Source: JBFMAI01 sp040755725 (GTDB lineage Bacteria > Planctomycetota > Phycisphaerae > UBA1845 > Fen-1342). From it: a DNA stretch of 64,000 nucleotides. The translations under genes and the position numbers were made by a program. The notes beneath the pieces are model-generated. The model saw only the letters and a program-made list of their open reading frames with translations. It was not told the DNA's origin and did no database searches. Positions 60,340-64,000 of this stretch are shown piece by piece. The DNA lies in NCBI GenBank assembly GCA_040755725.1, contig JBFMAI010000001.1:62001-126000 (forward strand), in the 5' to 3' direction. Numbering within the stretch: position 1 is the stretch's first letter; every line of letters starts with the position of its first letter.

Positions 60340-62205
60340 TTAACAGGCTGTCTCGGTTCGGTTTCGGAGGTGAACCATCAGAACCGCCACGTCGGTCGGG
60401 TGTATCCCACTCACCCGTGCCGCCTGCCCGATGCTTCGTGGCCGCACAGCCGACAGCCGCTCAACTGCCTCCCGTCTCAGGTGTCGAACCGCGCCGTAAT
60501 CGATTTCGGCGGGAATCGCACGGTTCTCCAGCTCGCGGAATCTGGCGATCATGCGTTCCTGTCGGTCGATGTAACCGCCATATTTGACAGTGACTAAGGC
60601 GCTGGCGAGGACATCGGGCTCCCCCACCCATCCCCGTAGCTCGGGGAACATGGTTATGAAGCGCCGGCCGTCCTCCTCGGGACGACGAAACCATTCCCGG
60701 AGTGACTTGCCGTCGTGCCGCAGGCTGTCCAGGGCCGCCAAGAACGCGCCGATGTGCGCCGATTTCGACCGAAAGCGCTCCCAGCGAGCATCATCAACCA
60801 AACCCCACTCGCGGCCAATCGGCGTCAAGCGCGTGTCGGCGTTGTCATAGCGCAGAATCAGCCGGTGCTCGGCCCGCGACGTGAACATGCGATACGGCTC
60901 GGTGACGCCGCGAGTCACCAGGTCGTCGATCATCACACCGATGTAAGCCTGATCGCGGCCGAGCGTTATGGGACTCTGCCCGCCCACGAAGCGTGCCGCG
61001 TTGACGCCTGCGACGAGCCCCTGACCCGCCGCCTCTTCGTAGCCGCTGGTGCCGTTGATCTGGCCGGCCAAGAACAGGCCCACGACACGCTTGGCCATGA
61101 GCGTGGCGTCGATCTGCTCCGGCGGCACGAAGTCGTACTCGACCGCGTAGCCCCACTGGACGACACGGGCGCTTTCGAGTCCCGGCACCAGTGCCACCAT
61201 CTGCTGTTGGACGTCAACCGGCAGCGAGGTGCTCAGACCGTTGAGGTAGATGCGCTCGCCGGCGCGGCACTCGGGCTCCAGGAAGAGCTGGTGGCGTTCC
61301 TTGTCGGGGAAGCGGACGACTTTGGTTTCGATGCTGGGGCAGTAGCGCGGGCCGGTGGACTGGATCTGCCCCGTGTACAGCGGCGCGCGGGACAGGTTCC
61401 GTCGGATCAGCTCGTGAATCGCCGCATTGGTCCATGTCACCCAGCAACAAACCTGGGGCTGAGTGATGCGGTCGGTGAGGCACGAGAACGGGGCCGGGGT
61501 CTCGTCGCCGGGCTGCTCGGTCAGTTGACGGAAGTCGATGCTGTCGCGGGCGACGCGCGGCGGTGTGCCGGTCTTGAGGCGGTCGAGTGTCAGGCCCAGC
61601 GTCTGCAATGCTCCGCTGAGGCCGGTCGCGGCCGGCTCGCCGATGCGCCCGCCCGCCGTCTGCTGCTCGCCGGTGTGCATGAGGCCGCGGAGGAACGTGC
61701 CCGACGCGACGACCACGGCGGTTGTCCGAATCACGCGGCCGTCAGTCAGAACCACGCCGGCAATCCGCTGGTGGCCGTTTCCGATGGGCTCGGCGCGGAT
61801 TCCCTCGACGCCGCCCTCGATGATGGTCAGGTTGGGGCAGGTTTCGAGGTAGCGGCGCAGGACGGCGGGGTAGAGGTCGCTGTCGACCTGGGCGCGCGGG
61901 GCCCAGACGGCGGGGCCCTTGCTGCGGTTGAGCATGCGGAATTGGATGCCGGCCTCGTCGGTGACGCGGCCCATCAGGCCGCCGAGGGCGTCAATCTCGC
62001 GGACGATCTGTCCCTTGCCGATACCGCCGACGGCGGGGTTGCACGACAGGCGGCCGATGGCCTCGCGGCGGAACGTGACGAGTGCGGTGCGCGCCCCAAG
62101 GTTGGCGGCCGCCCACGCGGCCTCCGCGCCGGCGTGCCCGCCGCCGATGACGACAACGTCGCATTCTGAGTTGCCGTGGAGCATCGCATTACTGGCGCGC
62201 TGCAT
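60340..62205 (-). CDS. mnmG: tRNA uridine-5-carboxymethylaminomethyl(34) synthesis enzyme MnmG (GidA)
   Basis: MnmG, with MnmE, modifies wobble U34 of some tRNAs using FAD, folate and GTP. The 621-residue product starts at ATG 62205 (Met 8 is an alternative). DVVVIGGGHAGAEAAWAAAN is the FAD dinucleotide site; ALVTFRREAIGRLSCNPAVG and GIGKGQIVREIDALGGLMG are family signatures; TGTPPRV and YTGQIQSTGPRYCPSIE follow. The C-terminal helical domain (ARVSGIHPTDVAVLMVHL) ends the protein. MnmE is not in this window. Confidence 0.96.
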   Translation of the reverse strand: MQRASNAMLHGNSECDVVVIGGGHAGAEAAWAAANLGARTALVTFRREAIGRLSCNPAVGGIGKGQIVREIDALGGLMGRVTDEAGIQFRMLNRSKGPAVWAPRAQVDSDLYPAVLRRYLETCPNLTIIEGGVEGIRAEPIGNGHQRIAGVVLTDGRVIRTTAVVVASGTFLRGLMHTGEQQTAGGRIGEPAATGLSGALQTLGLTLDRLKTGTPPRVARDSIDFRQLTEQPGDETPAPFSCLTDRITQPQVCCWVTWTNAAIHELIRRNLSRAPLYTGQIQSTGPRYCPSIETKVVRFPDKERHQLFLEPECRAGERIYLNGLSTSLPVDVQQQMVALVPGLESARVVQWGYAVEYDFVPPEQIDATLMAKRVVGLFLAGQINGTSGYEEAAGQGLVAGVNAARFVGGQSPITLGRDQAYIGVMIDDLVTRGVTEPYRMFTSRAEHRLILRYDNADTRLTPIGREWGLVDDARWERFRSKSAHIGAFLAALDSLRHDGKSLREWFRRPEEDGRRFITMFPELRGWVGEPDVLASALVTVKYGGYIDRQERMIARFRELENRAIPAEIDYGAVRHLRREAVERLSAVRPRSIGQAARVSGIHPTDVAVLMVHLRNRTETAC

Positions 62206-62507
62206 CGCCGGGTAATTGTACGCTTCGCCACCCGCTGAGGGTGCAATCCGGATTTGCCCCCGCGGCGGCCAACATCACCCGGCGCAACGCCGGTCCTACC
62301 TGTCCCCCCTCGGTCACGTCGACGCCATCAGACGAGCTTGCGTCGGACCGGCGCATGTCCCGGTCCGGGGTCGCTGAACCGCCGTGCGCGATTCGGCGGC
62401 GCCCGCGGTGCGGGTGAGCCTGCCGTCGAGGCGCGGCTCGGCAGGCCGACAGGGTCGCCGCAGGAGACAGCCTCGCCCTCCCGCGCCGCATGTTCACGCA
62501 CGGTCAT
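62206..62507. repeat. Gene-free spacer with repeat B copy 6 (62385-62510)
   Basis: No gene is supported. The stretch contains GCGATTCGGCGGCGCCC (shared with 21387-21400), GAGCCTGCCGTCGAGGCGCG, GGCTCGGCAGGCCGAC and the end CCTCCCGCGCC...TTCACGCACGGTCATTCAG, a divergent copy of repeat B. It separates the starts/ends of mnmG and the lipoprotein gene. Confidence 0.75.
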
Positions 62508-63011
62508 TCAGCGGTCGCTTCGCGGCTCGACGGACAGGCTGACTTGGAGCTGGTCGCCGTCGGCGCGGAACGTGAACGTCACAAGCTCGCCACAGCGGAC
62601 GTTCAGTCCCTCTTCGAGCACGAGGGGGTCGCCGCGGCCTTCCGGGTCGGACAGGTCTTCCCCGAACACCCCGCCGCGCGTGCCGATTAGGACTTGTTCG
62701 TCGCATGCGACGGCAAACGAGTCGTCCTGCCCGGGCAGCAGGATGCCGACTTTGCCGACGCCGAGGTCGGTGCGCCGGTTCGCGGCCACGAAGAGGCGGC
62801 TGACACCGTCGGCGGCCGGCCCCACGTAGAACTGCGGGTCCAGGGGCTGGTCGGTGGCATTGACGGCTTTGACGACAATGCCGCGGGTGGGGAATTCGGG
62901 GAGGTCACGGCCGCTGTCGGACGTGAGGGAAGACGAGCACCCGGCTCCCGCCGCCAGCAGCCCCACCAGGGTTAGGGCCCACCGCCAACCCGCGCTCCGC
63001 GACTGGTGCAT
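62508..63011 (-). CDS. Lipoprotein of unknown function
   Basis: A 167-residue lipoprotein from ATG 63011, six bases after AAGGAG (a GTG five codons earlier is possible). The signal peptide ends LLAAGAGC, giving a lipidated Cys at about residue 25. The mature part is beta-rich (VKAVNATDQPLDPQFYVGPA, LNVRCGELVTFTFRADGD) without a family I recognise. It is divergent from hutI (144 bp). Confidence 0.8.
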   Translation of the reverse strand: MHQSRSAGWRWALTLVGLLAAGAGCSSSLTSDSGRDLPEFPTRGIVVKAVNATDQPLDPQFYVGPAADGVSRLFVAANRRTDLGVGKVGILLPGQDDSFAVACDEQVLIGTRGGVFGEDLSDPEGRGDPLVLEEGLNVRCGELVTFTFRADGDQLQVSLSVEPRSDR

Positions 63012-63155
63012 GACGATCTCCTTCACTCGTTTCCGGCCCGCGCTTCACGAGCGCACATGGACGGGTATTATTGAGCTTGGTGACGCAGGCCACAAGCCGC
63101 GCCGGCCGTCTGAGCCGCGGGCCGGGCCGTGCGGCCGGACACAAGGAGCCGTGGC

Positions 63156-64000
63156 ATGAGCACGGACGGCGCAGACCGCACCTCGCTGCTGATCGGGGAG
63201 ATCGGGACGCTGGCGGTCGTGCCGCCGGGCCCGCTGGCCGGGCCGGCCATGCGCGACATCCAGTTCATCTACGATGCCGCCCTGTTGATCCGTGACGGGC
63301 GGATCGCGTGGTTCGGGCCGGACGGCGAGGCGCCGCTCGACGAGGGGACGGCGACGCTGTCGGCCGGCGGCGGCTGCGTCATCCCCGGGCTCATCGACCC
63401 GCACACCCACATCCCCTTCGTCGGCGACCGCAGCGGGGAGTTCATCCGCCGCCTGTCTGGGGAGTCGTACTTGTCCATTCTGGAGGGCGGCGGCGGGATT
63501 CGCAGCACGTGTCGCGCTGTCCGTAGTGCCACGCTGGATGAGCTCGTGGCCGAGAATCTCCCGCGTTTGCACCGCATGTTGGAGCTGGGGGTTACGCGTG
63601 TGGAGTGCAAGAGTGGGTACGGGCTGAACCCGGAGGACGAAATCAAGCAGCTCGAGGCCATTCGCGAGCTCGCCAGCCAACAGCCGATCGGCCTCGTCGC
63701 CACCTACCTCGCGGCCCACGCCGTGCCGCCCGAGTTCGACGGCCGCCCCGACGAGTACATCGACGTCATCGCCGAGGAACGCCTGCTGACCGACATCGCA
63801 CAACGCGGGCTGGCGCGCTTTTGCGACGTGTTCTGCGACCGCGGCGCGTTCACCGTCGAGCAGGCCCGCCGGGTGCTGTCGCGGGCGGCGTCGGCGGGGC
63901 TGCGGCCGAAGGTCCACGCAGACGAGCTGGCGCGGATCGGGGCGAGTGAGCTGGCGGGCGAGCTGCGCGCGGTGTCGGCGGACCACCTGGAGCACATCGA
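63156..64000 (+). CDS. hutI: Imidazolonepropionase (partial, 3' end cut by window)
   Basis: HutI hydrolyses imidazolone-5-propionate to formiminoglutamate in histidine degradation. The frame opens at ATG 63156 after AAGGAG and runs 281 codons to the window edge, about 70% of the usual 400-residue enzyme. Family motifs: GGCVIPGLIDPHTHIPF with the metal-ligand His pair, ESYLSILEGGGGIRSTCRAV, VTRVECKSGYGLNPEDE and the metal-site VHADELARIG. hutH and hutU are not seen nearby. Confidence 0.93.
   Translation, partial: MSTDGADRTSLLIGEIGTLAVVPPGPLAGPAMRDIQFIYDAALLIRDGRIAWFGPDGEAPLDEGTATLSAGGGCVIPGLIDPHTHIPFVGDRSGEFIRRLSGESYLSILEGGGGIRSTCRAVRSATLDELVAENLPRLHRMLELGVTRVECKSGYGLNPEDEIKQLEAIRELASQQPIGLVATYLAAHAVPPEFDGRPDEYIDVIAEERLLTDIAQRGLARFCDVFCDRGAFTVEQARRVLSRAASAGLRPKVHADELARIGASELAGELRAVSADHLEHI

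Overview
The window is a GC-rich chromosomal segment, most likely from a planctomycete of the Phycisphaerae type. This is inferred from a PEP-CTERM protein, a secreted protein ending in two dockerin-like Ca-loop repeats of the GDIN..DG..DFGDINPFV kind, a DUF2934 protein, a REC protein with an excisionase-type helix-turn-helix, and an octahaem HAO-family cytochrome. No 16S rRNA or ribosomal protein is present, so the assignment is moderate. About 50 genes cover roughly 87% of the sequence. The only tRNA is tRNA-Pro(UGG). No CRISPR array, transposase, integrase or phage gene was seen.

Region 1 (1-15.1 kb, minus strand) is a near-complete complex I operon in the order nuoA-B-C-D-(nucleotidyltransferase)-E-F-G-H-I-J-K-L-M. 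nuoM is cut by the window edge. A nucleotidyltransferase-fold gene sits between nuoD and nuoE and overlaps nuoD by ATGA. NuoG is a short form. Most wide nuo junctions are filled by palindromic dispersed repeats, some of which supply stop codons or C-terminal codons, and one repeat is translated inside nuoL.

Region 2 (15.5-31.4 kb) holds mixed housekeeping and envelope genes: a PEP-CTERM protein, a YwaF-like membrane protein, a MORN-like lipoprotein, pyruvate kinase, a GT39-like protein, a TVP38-like protein, an RlmI-like methyltransferase, a LOG-family protein, a dockerin-tailed secreted protein, ThpR, an HtrA-type protease, a large exported protein and a GT2 glycosyltransferase.

Region 3 (31.5-39.6 kb) has lexA behind a strong sigma70-like promoter with a palindromic operator candidate and an upstream overlapping ORF, then DUF2934, gamma-carbonic anhydrase and SNase-like genes. 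These are followed by a respiratory module of tetrahaem cytochrome, four-cluster Fe-S protein, NrfD-like quinol subunit and octahaem HAO-family cytochrome, which looks like an Nrf-type system with NrfA replaced.

Region 4 (39.8-53.7 kb) carries a DUF444 protein, coaD, a metallophosphatase, a PhnD-like lipoprotein, pyrK behind a promoter and intrinsic terminator (possible attenuator), a Nudix hydrolase, a TPR protein, a B12-binding radical SAM protein, a lipoprotein, orphan cytochrome oxidase subunits III and IV, tRNA-Pro and a possibly truncated beta-propeller-like gene.

Region 5 (53.7-64 kb) has a giant AsmA/TamB-like protein, an HDOD-histidine kinase with an HTH-REC partner, mnmG, a lipoprotein and the start of hutI. 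At least five dispersed palindromic repeat families (called A to E here) recur through the window, always at gene borders apart from the copy inside nuoL.
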